Source of the DNA: Strigamia acuminata
Lineage: Eukaryota > Arthropoda > Chilopoda > Geophilomorpha > Linotaeniidae
Direction: 5' to 3'
Length of the DNA stretch: 64,000 bases
Assembly: GCA_949358305.1 (NCBI GenBank)
Contig: OX442317.1
Location: 15,628,491 to 15,692,490 of the forward strand
Below are positions 22,758-33,127 of the stretch, piece by piece. The notes under the pieces are model-generated. The model did not search any database and was not told the origin of the DNA. It saw only the letters and a program-made list of their open reading frames with translations. The position numbers and the translations under genes are program-made. The number at the start of each line of letters is the position of its first letter. Position 1 is the first letter of the stretch.

Positions 22758-24770
22758 ACTGAATCGCGTACGAGTTTTTCCCTTTTTCAACGCGAAATCG
22801 TATTCGACTCGTTTTCGAGTCGAGTACGAATTTTGCCCTTCTTCAACGCGAAATCGTATTCGACTCGTTTTCGAGTCGAATGCGAATTCGTATTCGACTC
22901 GTTTTCGAGTCGAATGCGAATTTTGCCCTTCTTCAACGCGAAATCGTATTCGACTCGTTTTCGAGTCGAATGCGAATTCGTATTCGACTCGTTTTCGAGT
23001 CGAGTACGAATTTTGCCCTTCTTCAACGCGAAATCGTATTCGACTCGTTTTCGAGTCGAGTACGAATTTTGCCCTTCTTCAACGCGAAATCGTATTCGAC
23101 TCGTTTTCGAGTCGAATGCGAATTTGTATACGAGCTCGTATTTTGATCGTAATCGTAAACGAGTCGTTTACAAGTCGTATACGAGTTGTATACGACGTGT
23201 ATACACCTCGTATACGAACGAAGTTTGGAAAATCCACCGGATACTTACTACGACATGAAAACACATAGTAGTCACATACGTCTTATTTGGAAATTGTGTT
23301 TTCACAAACTTCGTTCGTATACGAGGTGTATACACGTCGTATACAACTCGTATACGACTTGTAAACGACTCGTTTACGATTACGATCAAAATACGAGCTC
23401 GTATACAACGCGTATACGAGCGAGTGGAAATCATCGACCATCTCGAATGCGACTCGAATACGATTCGAATACATCTCGAATACATCTCGAATACGAGTCG
23501 TACGAGTCAAAGTCCGGGAACGGGTCATCGACTATCTCGTATTCGAGTTGTTACAAGTTCGTATTTTGATCGTATTCGTATTCGAATCGAATTCGAATCG
23601 TATTCGAATCGAATACTAATCGAATTCGAGTCGTATTCGAGATGGTCGATGATTTCCACTCGCTCGTATACGCGTTGTATACGAGCTCGTATTTTGATCG
23701 TAATCGTAAACGAATCGTTTACAAGTCGTATACAAGTCGTATACGACGTGTATACACCTCGTATACGAACGAAGTTTGTGAAAACACAATTTCCAAATAA
23801 GACGTATGTGACTACTATGTGTTTTCATGTCGTAGTAAGTATCCGGTGGATTTTCCAAACTTCGTTCGTATACGAGGTGTATACACGTCGTATACGACTT
23901 GTATACGACTTGTAAACGATTCGTTTACGATTACGATCAAAATACGAGCTCGTATACAACGCGTATACGAGCGAGTGGAAATCATCGACCATCTCGAATG
24001 CGACTCGAATACGATTCGAATACATCTCGAATACATCTCGAATACGAGTCGTACGAGTCAAAGTCCGGGAACGGGTCATCGACTATCTCGTATTCGACTC
24101 GAAAACGAGTCGAATACGATTTCGCGTTGAAGAAGGGCAAAATTCGCATTCGACTCGAAAACGAGTCGAATACGAATTCGCATTCGACTCGAAAACGAGT
24201 CGAATACGATTTCGCGTTGAAGAAGGGCAAAATTCGCATTCGACTCGAAAACGAGTCGAATACGATTTCGCGTTGAAGAAGGGCAAAATTCGCATTCGAC
24301 TCAAAAACGAGTCGAATACGAATTCGCATTCGACTCGAAAACGAGTCGAATACGATTTCGCGTTGAAGAAGGGCAAAATTCGCATTCGACTCGAAAACGA
24401 GTCGAATACAAATTCGCATTCGACTCGAAAACGAGTCGAATACAATTTCGCGTTGAAGAAGGGCAAAATTCGTACTCGACTCGAAAACGAGTCGAATACG
24501 ATTTCGCGTTGAAGAAGGGCAAAATTCGCATTCGACTCGAAAACGAGTCGAATACGATTTCGCGTTGAAGAAGGGCAAAATTCGTACTCGACTCGAAAAC
24601 GAGTCGAATACGATTTCGCGTTGAAGAAGAACAAAATTCGCATTTGACTCGAAAACGAGTCGAATACGAATTCGCATTCGACTCGAAAACGAGTCGAATA
24701 CGATTTCGCGTTGAAGAAGGGCAAAATTCGTATTCGACTCAAAAACGAGTCGAATACGAGATCATTTTTT
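22757..24770. repeat. large foldback structure made of short palindromic tandem repeats
   Basis: Two outer arrays face each other. The left array (about 22785-23130) has five units containing TTCAACGCGAAATCG and the 22-base palindrome TTCGACTCG-TTTT-CGAGTCGAA. The right array (about 24094-24765) has about nine units in reverse orientation. Between them an inner inverted repeat includes a unique block of about 90 bp at 23225-23313, found as its exact reverse complement at about 23772-23862. The symmetry axis is near 23543. A block of about 250 bp (23290-23535) recurs in direct orientation at 23840-24090, so the right arm is longer. Tandem-repeat arms flanking a core are known for foldback transposons; assignment to any family is inference. 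No transposase gene is visible. Confidence 0.8.
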
Positions 24771-25103
24771 GATCTGGGTCGTGAATGCGTCCGTATGTCA
24801 CGCGAACGCGTGTTGGAGTCGATTCCGAGTTCGTATTCCATCTTGAACGCGCATTGGAGACGTAAACCAGTTTATTTTACCCACTCTCGCTCGATCCCGC
24901 TTCATCGCTCCTTGTCGCTCCTGTGAAAAAAAATACATGAGAATGTGCAGAAATGAACCTTCCAATACTCACATGAAAATTGACAACCTTGACACAAAAC
25001 AGTCTATTGACACTCCCAACACCACCCCGGACATTTTCCGGAAGAGTTTGGTCCACCCGGAATCCCCAGAATAGTCGCCCCCGAAATGCGGATTTCGCGG
25101 AAG
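24771..25103. other. non-repetitive spacer, no gene seen
   Basis: About 330 bp between the foldback structure and the truncated Gypsy element D. I see no coding signal. The first certain Gypsy residues start near 25115. Confidence 0.5.
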
Positions 25104-25990
25104 CCAATCCGCGAAAAGGTTAAGATCAAGTATCGACGAGGCACTCAGAATCAAGTCGCCGACGCCTTCTCGAGAGCTCCTTTGGACATTGAAGACATTC
25201 CAGAGAATGATTATTGTGAACCAATTGAGATCACTCAATTTTGGCCAGAATGGGACGGAAATAGAGAAATTATTCGAAGGAATAAGAGAGAAGACTGCCA
25301 ATTCTTAACGAACGTGCAGCTTCATTTCGATTATTCCAAATTATCATACGATACTTTGGAAAAGGGGGAGGAGATAGATGAAGCTACAGAAGAAACATTG
25401 TTTAGTGCTTTGACTGAAGTTTTAAAAGTAGTTCCTCCTACTCGAGAAGAGATTATAGAGGCTCAACTGGCCGATAAGGAATGTAGAATGATAATTGATC
25501 ATCTCAAACGAGATGAAATTGAACAAAGAAAGTTTAAGAAAACTAAAGAATGGATGAAAGCAGTCCAAGGCTACCAATTAGACTTCCAAGAAGAAGAAGA
25601 TGGTAATGAAATGCTGATTTACTTCAAACCAACGTTTGAAGAAGAATTGAATGACTCCGGAAACGGATTCAAAGCCGTCATCCCACCTTCATTGGTACGA
25701 CGAGTATTGTTTGCGTGTCATGGACACCCGCTGAGTGGACACGCAGGAATAAGCAAGACGCTCGAAAGAGCGAAACTTATTTATTACTGGCCGAGAATGA
25801 ATAAAGATACTCGCAATTATGTTCGTAGTTGTATTCATTGCCAGCAATATAAACCTTGTCAGCACAAGAAACATAGAGCGAGTTATACTCCTCATAATAT
25901 GTCATATCCTTGGGAAGTAATCTGCATAGATTTAATGGGGCCCAAGCCGACAGGAAGACACCAATACAGATTTGTACTGGTAATTATCGA
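25104..25990 (+). pseudogene. Gypsy element D pol fragment: end of RNase H and start of integrase
   Basis: The frame begins within the end of RNase H (VKIKYRRGTQNQVADAFSRA) and continues through a spacer to the integrase zinc domain (HGHPLSGHAG ... CIHCQQYK). It then enters the catalytic core (ICIDLMGPKP) and stops at VLVIID, where element C is inserted. Everything upstream (LTR, Gag, protease, RT) is missing, so D is 5' truncated. It is related to element E, with the same order and closely similar wording in both halves. Confidence 0.88.
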
Positions 25991-26227
25991 TTTACCATCT
26001 TTGCCCTGGAGATGGGAAATAAAACACAGGAGACCAGTTGGGCCAAAACTTCATCCTCCACTCTTCTAAACAGAGTAGATTTATTTGTCAGTAACCTGAC
26101 CAACTGTCACTAGAGGGAAAAAGATGAAAGCTACATGCTGCTTTGTACATTGTATTATTGGCAATACAATGTACTAATTCAATGCAATAAAGCCTGCATA
26201 AATTCCTTGTGGTGTTAATACACCACA
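25991..26227 (-). repeat. element C 3' LTR
   Basis: 237 bp, partner of 31775-32011. It is followed on the plus strand by the complement of the purine tract. Confidence 0.94.
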
Positions 26228-26379
26228 GTGCTCCCCCTCTCTCTTGATCCAGGCCGAGAGAGATCGCACATTCTTTCAAAATTAGCACGTGCAGCTTTCA
26301 GCTACAAAAACCCCTAGTTAGGTCTGGTCTACATCGAAATTGCTGATATACATTAACTCGCGATTTTGAAATCCGAAAG

Positions 26380-26465
26380 AAACTTAAAACTTAAACGACT
26401 TAAGCTTAACACTTAAACGACTTAAGCTTAACACTTAAACGACTTAAGCTTAAACGACTTGGGCT
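26380..26465. repeat. tandem repeat downstream of element C pol
   Basis: Three to four copies of a 22-base unit (ACTTAAACGACTTAAGCTTA plus AC), each with the palindrome CTTAAG or AAGCTT, lie between the pol stop and the 3' LTR of element C. Confidence 0.8.
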
Positions 26466-26472
26466 TGACTTG

Positions 26473-29400
26473 CTAGCGCGGTCCTCCAGCCGAATGCGAA
26501 CGCAACACTATGTCATCCGCCCGATTCCCAAGGTTTCTATCTATATAGTCTAAACTCCGACGCGATGGTTGGTAATCCGGGTCTTTCGGATCCTGAATTT
26601 CCTCTTCCGCGTCATCATACTCTTCCTCCGAATCGGTGGATCTTATGTCAGGTTGCGTCTGTTCATCTGTCGGTTGCACCGCTGGAGGGACAGTGACTCC
26701 ATTAGCTGCTTGTTGCAATCTCCTTTGATGGAACAAGTCAAACTGAGCCCTCGTGCGTGGTGTCACATCGAATGGGGGCGGCGCAAGCATCCTTCGGACC
26801 GGTGCAGTCTTGTCCCGCATTGTCCTTGGGGCCACCCGAGGGGTCTTCTGCACTTCGGTCCTTGCCAAGCCGCTTGGACCTGGGGTCGGCTGCACTTCTG
26901 GCAAAACCACATTTGCATCTGTGTTTGCCGGTCCCGCAATGGGGACTGGTTCCATAACAGGAACTGGTACCGTCCTCGTCACGATCACTGTGTGCTGCCT
27001 TCCCAACTTCCTTGGCCTGGGTTCTTCAGGCATCGGATTCCACGGTACATTAGGTACGATCGTGTCTTGGATTTCTCTGGGTGCAATCACCTGCTCCCCA
27101 GCCTGTGGATGCCGCGGTCTCAACTGATTAATGTGGCGGTCGTTAACCTCTTGGGTGTCCATACGCTGGGTCTCATACACGACATCCCCCTTCCTAGTCT
27201 TCACTATAGCCGGAATCCATGTCGCGTCTCCCTTCCTGTATGAACGAGCCCACACTTCCTGTCCTGGGGCTAATACCCTCTTAGGTGGCCGCCGGTCCTC
27301 TTGAGCCGCTCCCACAGTTGGTTTCAGTGTGTCCAGATGGGTCTTAAAATGCCCTTGCAACATCAGCATAGCTGGGGATTTTCCATCCGCTCCCGGTGTA
27401 CTGTGCTGGTAAAATAGGAACTTATCCAATTGCTCCTGGATATTGACCATTCCCATCTTGACCAGTTTCCCTTTAAAGGTCTGTACCGCTCTCTCCGCTC
27501 GTCCATTGGACTGTGGATGGAATGCAGGTGAGAACAGGTGTAGTAAACCGTTTCGCCGGATAAATCCCTTAAATTCCTCGCTGGTGAAGGTTGTGGCATT
27601 GTCTGAAACAATTGTGTCAGGCAGACCAAAATCTGCGCACTTCCTTTTAATCACAGCAATTGCAGCTGCTGATGACGTGCTTGGTACCAAGTCTACGTGC
27701 ATCCATCCGGTCAAAGAGTCCACTAAGATGAGGAACATCTTGCCCTTGACCGGTCCGGCAAAATCAATATGGATCCTGCTCCAAGGTCTAGCAGGTCTTG
27801 GCCAACTAACGGGATTGTCACGTGGCGGTGCATGCTGGTGTTGTTGACACACAACACATTGTGCCACGTATTGTTCAACCGCCATTGTTATACCCGGCCA
27901 CCATATTGTTGCTGCCGCCTTATTCTTCATCATGACTATCCCATGATGACCTTCGTGAAGCAAATCCATGGCCTTCTTACGCAGACTAGGTGGTATTATC
28001 ACTCTATGTCCCCATAACAGTATGTCATGATGGACTGATAATTCTGTCTTGCGCGACTTAAATGGCTGTAATGATGCCTTGACCTTATCCGGCCATCCAT
28101 TCCTCACATATTGTATTACGTGATGCAGGTCATCATCCAGTAATGTGGCCATTTCTAATTGCTCACGAGTAATTATCGAGTCTTCGACTAAGAAGCGCAC
28201 ATGCTGCTCTTCCTCCAGTTCTTGTTCCCATTGCTCCGTGATCTTGGTGGCTGGCAGTGGCAATCTACTCAATGCATCAGCCACTGGAATGTCCAGACCT
28301 GGTCTGTGCTCTATTGAGTAGTTGTAGCCTGCCAAGATAATTGTCCACCCTAGCATCCTAGGGCTAATAATATTTGGTGTAGGATTGGTCACTCCGAATA
28401 TTCCGAGCAATGGCTTGTGGTCAGTCACAATTCTGAACTTTCTCCCACATAAGAACTGGTGAAACTTCTGCACCGCATAGATGATTGCCAATGCCTCTCG
28501 GTCAGTCTGGCTGTAGCGTCTCTGAGTTGGCGAGAGTGACTTGGACGCATACAAGACTGGCCGCTCCTCCCCGTTGTCCAACACGTGGTTTAACACTGCC
28601 CCCACTCCCACTGGGCTGGCGTCGACAACCAGGACCAGTGGATGATGGAGTGAGTAGTGCACTAGGAGGCTCTCACTAGTAATCATCTCTTTAATGGTAT
28701 TAAAAGCGGTGGCTCTTCTTTGCGTCCACTCCCAGGATGCGTTCCCCTGCAATAACTCTCGCAGTGGTTCTGCGACCTCCGCAAAATGCGGTAGAAATTG
28801 CAGATAAAATTGGACCATCCCCAGAAATGAGCGCAGTTCTTGCAAGTTGTTGGGTGCTGGCATCTTCTTAATCGCCGCGACGTTGTCTCCAGATGGTCGA
28901 ATTCCTCTACTGTCCACTTGAAATCCCAGATACGCGACCTGCGTCCTAAAAAACTCGCATTTCCGTCTTACAAGTCGTAGATTCGCTCTTCTGAGTCTTC
29001 TCAGGACTTCTCTGACCACCTTCACATGTTCTTCGTATGTGTCCGTCGCAATCAAAATATCATCCTGATATGGTGAGACATCATCCAGGTCAGCAAACAT
29101 TGTATCCATAATCCTTTGGAATACTCCGCTGCTTGATATGGTACCAAAAGGTAATCTGTTAACTGCATAGAGTCCTTTATGAGTGTTGATTGCAGCTATA
29201 AATGAACTCGCCCGAGTGAGCAATACCTGTTGGTACGCCTGTCTGATGTCAAGCTTGGTAAAATACTTCTTTCCTCCAAGCTTAGCCATAATATCAGAAA
29301 CTCTAGGCAGTGGGTATGGATCCGGTAAGATAGCTGGGTTCACAGTTGACCGGTAGTCTCCGCATAACCGCACTGTACCGTCCTTCTTGTCAACTATGAC

Positions 29401-30006
29401 CAGCGGGGTTGCCCAATCCGAAAATGCGATTGGTTGGTAAATCCCATCCGCAACTCCCTTTTCCAGTTCCTTTTCCACTGCTGTACGCAAGGCTACAGGT
29501 ACAGGCCTCGCGCGAAAGAAGCGCGGCTTTACACCTTCTTTCAGGTAAAGTTGTACAGGCGGACCTGTATATAAACCCAAAGAGGCCTCAAAAACATCCT
29601 TGTACTCCTGAAGTAACAGTCTCAATACAGTGTCCTCCTCTTCCAACTCCGCAATTAAGTCTTGTGGGGTCATTGACCCATTGATCCCGTGGTGCATCCC
29701 TTGTTGTCTCTCCAGCCTGTTGATCAGGAAAGTTTTCACAGAACGAGATTGCCTTGTGGCTTCCCTGCCCAGCAGTATTGTGGCCTGACCAGCAGTGACC
29801 AAGAACCGCAACTTCACTTCTTCATCTCCTACCCTAACCGGTAGGTAGATCTCCCCAAGTGCGGGTCTCCTTTCGCCAAAATAACCAATCAACGTAATGT
29901 TGGTCGGTTGTACAGGCCATGTCACGTTGCTTAAGGTCATCCACTTCATTAAAGTATCTCTGGAGATCAACGAGTATCTTGAGCCAGTATCCACTGTTGC
30001 TACCAC
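26473..30006 (-). CDS. element C pol: protease, RT, RNase H, integrase
   Basis: About 1177 codons follow Gag in the same frame. Protease has VATVDTGSRYS near the start. RT carries SPYQDDILIATD, a YQDD form of the YxDD active site. RNase H has VVDASPVGVG. The integrase zinc domain has HEGHHG ... CVVCQQH. The integrase core has HIDFAGP, SDNATTF and SNGRAERAVQ. The C-terminus is Pro/Arg-rich. The only break from Gag is one UGA (30022-30024), with no other stop for more than 1100 codons. Pol may therefore be made by read-through, giving a Gag-Pol fusion; alternatively the UGA is a mutation. Confidence 0.93.
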   Translation of the reverse strand: MVATVDTGSRYSLISRDTLMKWMTLSNVTWPVQPTNITLIGYFGERRPALGEIYLPVRVGDEEVKLRFLVTAGQATILLGREATRQSRSVKTFLINRLERQQGMHHGINGSMTPQDLIAELEEEDTVLRLLLQEYKDVFEASLGLYTGPPVQLYLKEGVKPRFFRARPVPVALRTAVEKELEKGVADGIYQPIAFSDWATPLVIVDKKDGTVRLCGDYRSTVNPAILPDPYPLPRVSDIMAKLGGKKYFTKLDIRQAYQQVLLTRASSFIAAINTHKGLYAVNRLPFGTISSSGVFQRIMDTMFADLDDVSPYQDDILIATDTYEEHVKVVREVLRRLRRANLRLVRRKCEFFRTQVAYLGFQVDSRGIRPSGDNVAAIKKMPAPNNLQELRSFLGMVQFYLQFLPHFAEVAEPLRELLQGNASWEWTQRRATAFNTIKEMITSESLLVHYSLHHPLVLVVDASPVGVGAVLNHVLDNGEERPVLYASKSLSPTQRRYSQTDREALAIIYAVQKFHQFLCGRKFRIVTDHKPLLGIFGVTNPTPNIISPRMLGWTIILAGYNYSIEHRPGLDIPVADALSRLPLPATKITEQWEQELEEEQHVRFLVEDSIITREQLEMATLLDDDLHHVIQYVRNGWPDKVKASLQPFKSRKTELSVHHDILLWGHRVIIPPSLRKKAMDLLHEGHHGIVMMKNKAAATIWWPGITMAVEQYVAQCVVCQQHQHAPPRDNPVSWPRPARPWSRIHIDFAGPVKGKMFLILVDSLTGWMHVDLVPSTSSAAAIAVIKRKCADFGLPDTIVSDNATTFTSEEFKGFIRRNGLLHLFSPAFHPQSNGRAERAVQTFKGKLVKMGMVNIQEQLDKFLFYQHSTPGADGKSPAMLMLQGHFKTHLDTLKPTVGAAQEDRRPPKRVLAPGQEVWARSYRKGDATWIPAIVKTRKGDVVYETQRMDTQEVNDRHINQLRPRHPQAGEQVIAPREIQDTIVPNVPWNPMPEEPRPRKLGRQHTVIVTRTVPVPVMEPVPIAGPANTDANVVLPEVQPTPGPSGLARTEVQKTPRVAPRTMRDKTAPVRRMLAPPPFDVTPRTRAQFDLFHQRRLQQAANGVTVPPAVQPTDEQTQPDIRSTDSEEEYDDAEEEIQDPKDPDYQPSRRSLDYIDRNLGNRADDIVLRSHSAGGPR

Positions 30007-30021
30007 GGGGATCTTACCAAG

Positions 30022-31083
30022 TCACATTGACATGCGGAAGGGGTCATCCTGGTCATAATCGGGATTCCGAATTTGGCATCCCGGTTGAGTGACCGAAGGA
30101 ACATAATTCATTGGGGTGCAACTCTGCTGAAAGGGCTGGTATGCAGGCCTTTGACCACCACCGCGTGCGCGTCCGCGTCCGGTACGCCCTCTTTGACCAC
30201 GCTGTTGGGTCCCAGACGGTCCTGCATTTGCATCCCGCATCTGCATCGGTTGACCACGACCCGTCTGTTGCACCTGTTGCCTCATGGGACAATCTCTTTT
30301 CAGGTGTCCCACTTCACCGCAATACCAACAGGCACCGTAAGGTAAACCACCTCGCGGGCGCACAGGGGTGGACTGACCAGTGCTCACAAAAGGCCTTTGT
30401 GGCAACACCACACCCTTGGTATAAACATGGGCCATAGGGGGCTGAGAGCTGTAAGCCACCATGCTAGCGGGAACCATGGGTAAAACCATATCCCTTCCAC
30501 TATCTGGTTCAAAACATGTAGTGGCCTGCATGTCCGCCACACCAGCTGCGGCGCCTTCGAATGCCATGGCCATCTCCATTGCCTCCTTTAAAGTTTTGGG
30601 CTTTTGCAGGAGAATGTACTGTGTTGCCGTGGCATTCCCCAGTCCCTCAATCAACTGGTCCATGACTGCAAAGTCCACCTGCTTAGAGTCTCCGTATTCT
30701 CCCTTCTCTGCAAGACCGCGGAGAACAGCAACATACGATGCCACCGACTCCTTTGGCTGGCGTACTCGCTTTCGTAACCGGTTCCGGATAATAATTGGAG
30801 GTACCGCCGGACTAAAGTATGCCTTTATCTTTTCGACTATGTCCTCATAAGTCATATCCGAAATCGTTGTCGGGGCAGTCAACTTGTGTAGCAGGGCATG
30901 CGTATCTGCGCCCATCGAGGCCACCAAGAACATCTTCAGATTATCTTTATCCGAAAAGAATTTGTGTAGCTTCGCCATGAACTCAAACCGTTCAACCCAC
31001 AAACTCCAATCTGTCTCGGTTTTGCCTTGAAATGGGGGCACGTGCGCCACGTAGGCTGTCCCAGCTCCGCTTGTTGACGCCAT
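30022..31083 (-). CDS. element C gag
   Basis: About 353 residues from the first ATG (31083, M-A-S-T-S-G). The frame is open further upstream without an ATG. A retrotransposon Gag core (FQGKTETDWSLWVERFEF onward) is followed by a CCHC knuckle CWYCGEVGHLKRDCP and an Arg/Gly-rich RNA-binding tail. It ends in UGA directly followed by CUU. Length is typical for Gypsy Gag. It would form the particle and bind the element RNA. Confidence 0.92.
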   Translation of the reverse strand: MASTSGAGTAYVAHVPPFQGKTETDWSLWVERFEFMAKLHKFFSDKDNLKMFLVASMGADTHALLHKLTAPTTISDMTYEDIVEKIKAYFSPAVPPIIIRNRLRKRVRQPKESVASYVAVLRGLAEKGEYGDSKQVDFAVMDQLIEGLGNATATQYILLQKPKTLKEAMEMAMAFEGAAAGVADMQATTCFEPDSGRDMVLPMVPASMVAYSSQPPMAHVYTKGVVLPQRPFVSTGQSTPVRPRGGLPYGACWYCGEVGHLKRDCPMRQQVQQTGRGQPMQMRDANAGPSGTQQRGQRGRTGRGRARGGGQRPAYQPFQQSCTPMNYVPSVTQPGCQIRNPDYDQDDPFRMSM

Positions 31084-31774
31084 TCCGGATAGACTTGTCT
31101 GCGACTCCTGGTTTACGCCAGCTACCAATTCCGGGTCATCGTCACTATCCACCACCGCCGCCGGGTAACTTGTCAGTCCTGACTCCGTGATTGCGATGAA
31201 ATCCGGTCCAACAATCCAGATAAGTGCAACAATCCAGATGTGTGCAACAATTCAGTGAGTGCTCTCACTTCCCAAACCTGCCCTGACCCCCTTCCCAGTA
31301 GGTACTTCTCCGAGGAGCTAAGCTGGGTTCAGCACTGGCCAGCCTCTCCTGGGAGGTGGCTTGATGTGTGCAGCTATTATCCCCTTACCGTACCCTAGTG
31401 GGAAAAGGAAACCCTAGCACTACCTAAGCTGAGAGCTTATAATGACACAGTGTTGCGTTGGCATTGTCAGGGGCATTCTTTGGGCTCTTTGTTCCCTGGT
31501 GTCATTGTTGCGGCCCTTTGTTGCTCAGACGATGGCTGGAGTCATTGTTGACCTCCTGGTGGCAAAATCTGAAGTTAGGCTTAATAACCCTAGATAGGCC
31601 TAACTGGGCCTAGTAACCCTAGCAAGTCCCAAGTAATACTAGTTAGGCCTAAGCCAGGCCTAACTATCTGAAAATACGGAAAAGAAAGACAGAATCCATT
31701 CCAAAAAAAAAATTTTAAAGATACAGTTCACCTCTCTTTAATCCAGGGTTCTGCTGTCCTGTTCAGGGTGCCAC
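31084..31774 (-). other. element C 5' leader and primer site
   Basis: About 0.7 kb between LTR and Gag. Next to the LTR, in element sense, GTGGCACCCTGAACAGGAC follows and should hold the primer-binding site (TGGCACCC...); I cannot name the tRNA. The leader contains a 5S-rRNA-like stretch on the opposite strand (31279-31363) and short repeats of CCTAACTGGGCCTA type (about 31605-31670). Confidence 0.6.
31279..31363 (+). repeat. 5S-rRNA-like segment in element C leader
   Basis: CCCTGA, then GAGGAGCTAAGCTGGGTTC, then CTGGGAGGTGGCTTG occur with nearly the spacing of the 5S rRNA internal promoter blocks (GGAAGCTAAGCAGGGTC and GATGGGAGACCGCCTG in many animals). It lies antisense to element C. About half of the positions between blocks match by eye. 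It might derive from a 5S gene or 5S-type SINE, or be chance. Confidence 0.3.
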
Positions 31775-32011
31775 TTTACCATCTTTGCCCTGGAGATGGG
31801 AAATAAAACACAGGAGACCAGTTGGGCCAAAACTTCATCCTCCACTCTTCTAAACAGAGTAGATTTATTTGTCAGTAACCTGACCAACTGTCACTAGAGG
31901 GAAAAAGATGAAAGCTACATGCTGCTTTGTACATTGTATTATTGGCAATACAATGTACTAATTCAATGCAATAAAGCCTGCATAAATTCCTTGTGGTGTT
32001 AATACACCACA
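31775..32011 (-). repeat. element C 5' LTR
   Basis: 237 bp, partner of 25991-26227, then duplication ATCGA. Confidence 0.94.
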
Positions 32012-33127
32012 ATCGATCAATGTACCAAGTGGGTAGAATTGTTTGCTTTATCCAAAGCATCTAGTGAATCTATCGTAAATAGATTGGGAGAAGTGATTCA
32101 CAGATGGGGATACCCAAAGAAAATCGTTAGTGATAACGGAAGTCAATTCATTTCAACGATTTATGAAGAGTTTTGCAAAAAACACAACATAAAAATGGCG
32201 CATGTGAGTCCATATCATGCTCAAGCTAATCCTACGGAAAGAGCTAACAGGAATATCAAGATGATGTTGGCAATTTATTCCGACATCCATTCCCACTGGC
32301 CTAAATTCTTAAATGAATTTGCTTTTGCCTCCAATACGGCAAAATCTGAGGCAACCGGTGCAACCCCATTTTTGTTAAACACGGGACGATCTGTACCTTT
32401 GCCATTTGATCCAAGGATTATTCAACATGCCAATAAACTTGACAAGAATAATCCAGAAGAGTACGTGTATAATTTACTTGGAATTCTACGACGAGCGCAT
32501 CAAGAAATGCATCGACGAATTCAAGAAAATTATGAAAGACACGATAAGATCCACAGGAATAAATTTCACATTTGTGAATATTCTGTCGGTGATTTGGTAT
32601 GGAAAGCCACTCACATCCTTTCTAACAAAGAGAAAGGAATTACGAAAGGTTTCGCGGAGAAACGAGACGGACCGTGGGAAATCACGGAAATATTACCAGG
32701 AGGCGCGTATAAGTTGAGAAAATTAGTCGATGGATCAATAGAACCATCAATAAACACTGATGATCTCACACCTTATATCCCTTCTTATCCGATCGAGAAA
32801 TGGACACTTGATCAGAAGACTGGAAAGTTGGAAAATCATCCCAACCCCAATTGGATGAATAACGAATCAATCGTGGATAATTCGGAAGAATTAAACGAAC
32901 AAGATTTAGGGAATAATTCTACTAGCATGGAATTAGATTCGGAAGAAATTACGACACCTGCTTCAGAAGAAAGCAATATTGTAATTCACAACCCGAAGCA
33001 TGATTATAATCTTAGGAAGAGGAAAAATTGTGAACCCCCACAATTACAGCCGCAAGCGAAGCGAGTCGCTACACCGAATCCAGAATATGCGATAGATTTT
33101 GTGAATTTGATTCAAGATCGCCGCTAA
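32012..33127 (+). pseudogene. Gypsy element D integrase, C-terminal part
   Basis: Continues in frame from 25990 once one ATCGA is dropped (VIID then QCTKWVE). It has SDNGSQFISTIYEEFCKKH and NPTERANRN, the second catalytic Asp and the Glu, then the C-terminal segment with VGDLVWKATHILSN that is closely matched in element E. The stop is at 33125-33127. The only damage seen in this half is the insertion of C; the 5' truncation is what kills the element. Confidence 0.88.

Larger units (their letters stand above)
25991..32011 (-). mobile_element. Gypsy element C (complete, nested in D)
   Basis: 6021 bp with 237-bp LTRs (25991-26227 and 31775-32011) that look identical by eye. The exact duplication ATCGA lies at 25986-25990 and 32012-32016. 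Element-sense ends are TGTGG...GGTAAA, so the 3' end lacks the usual CA. The purine tract is at 26230-26245 on the plus strand (as pyrimidines). Domain order (protease, RT, RNase H, integrase) makes it Ty3/Gypsy. Recent insertion. Confidence 0.95.

Noticed and set aside
22785-24765. Regular repeats reminiscent of a CRISPR array
   Set aside because: Units are palindromic, of two lengths, in both orientations and without unique spacers, in an animal genome.
22650-24841. Long overlapping open frames (up to 252 codons) on both strands with repeated RIRLVFESNANFALLQ-like text
   Set aside because: They come from the foldback tandem repeats, which happen to lack stops in several frames on both strands. 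No protein-like composition or single preferred frame.
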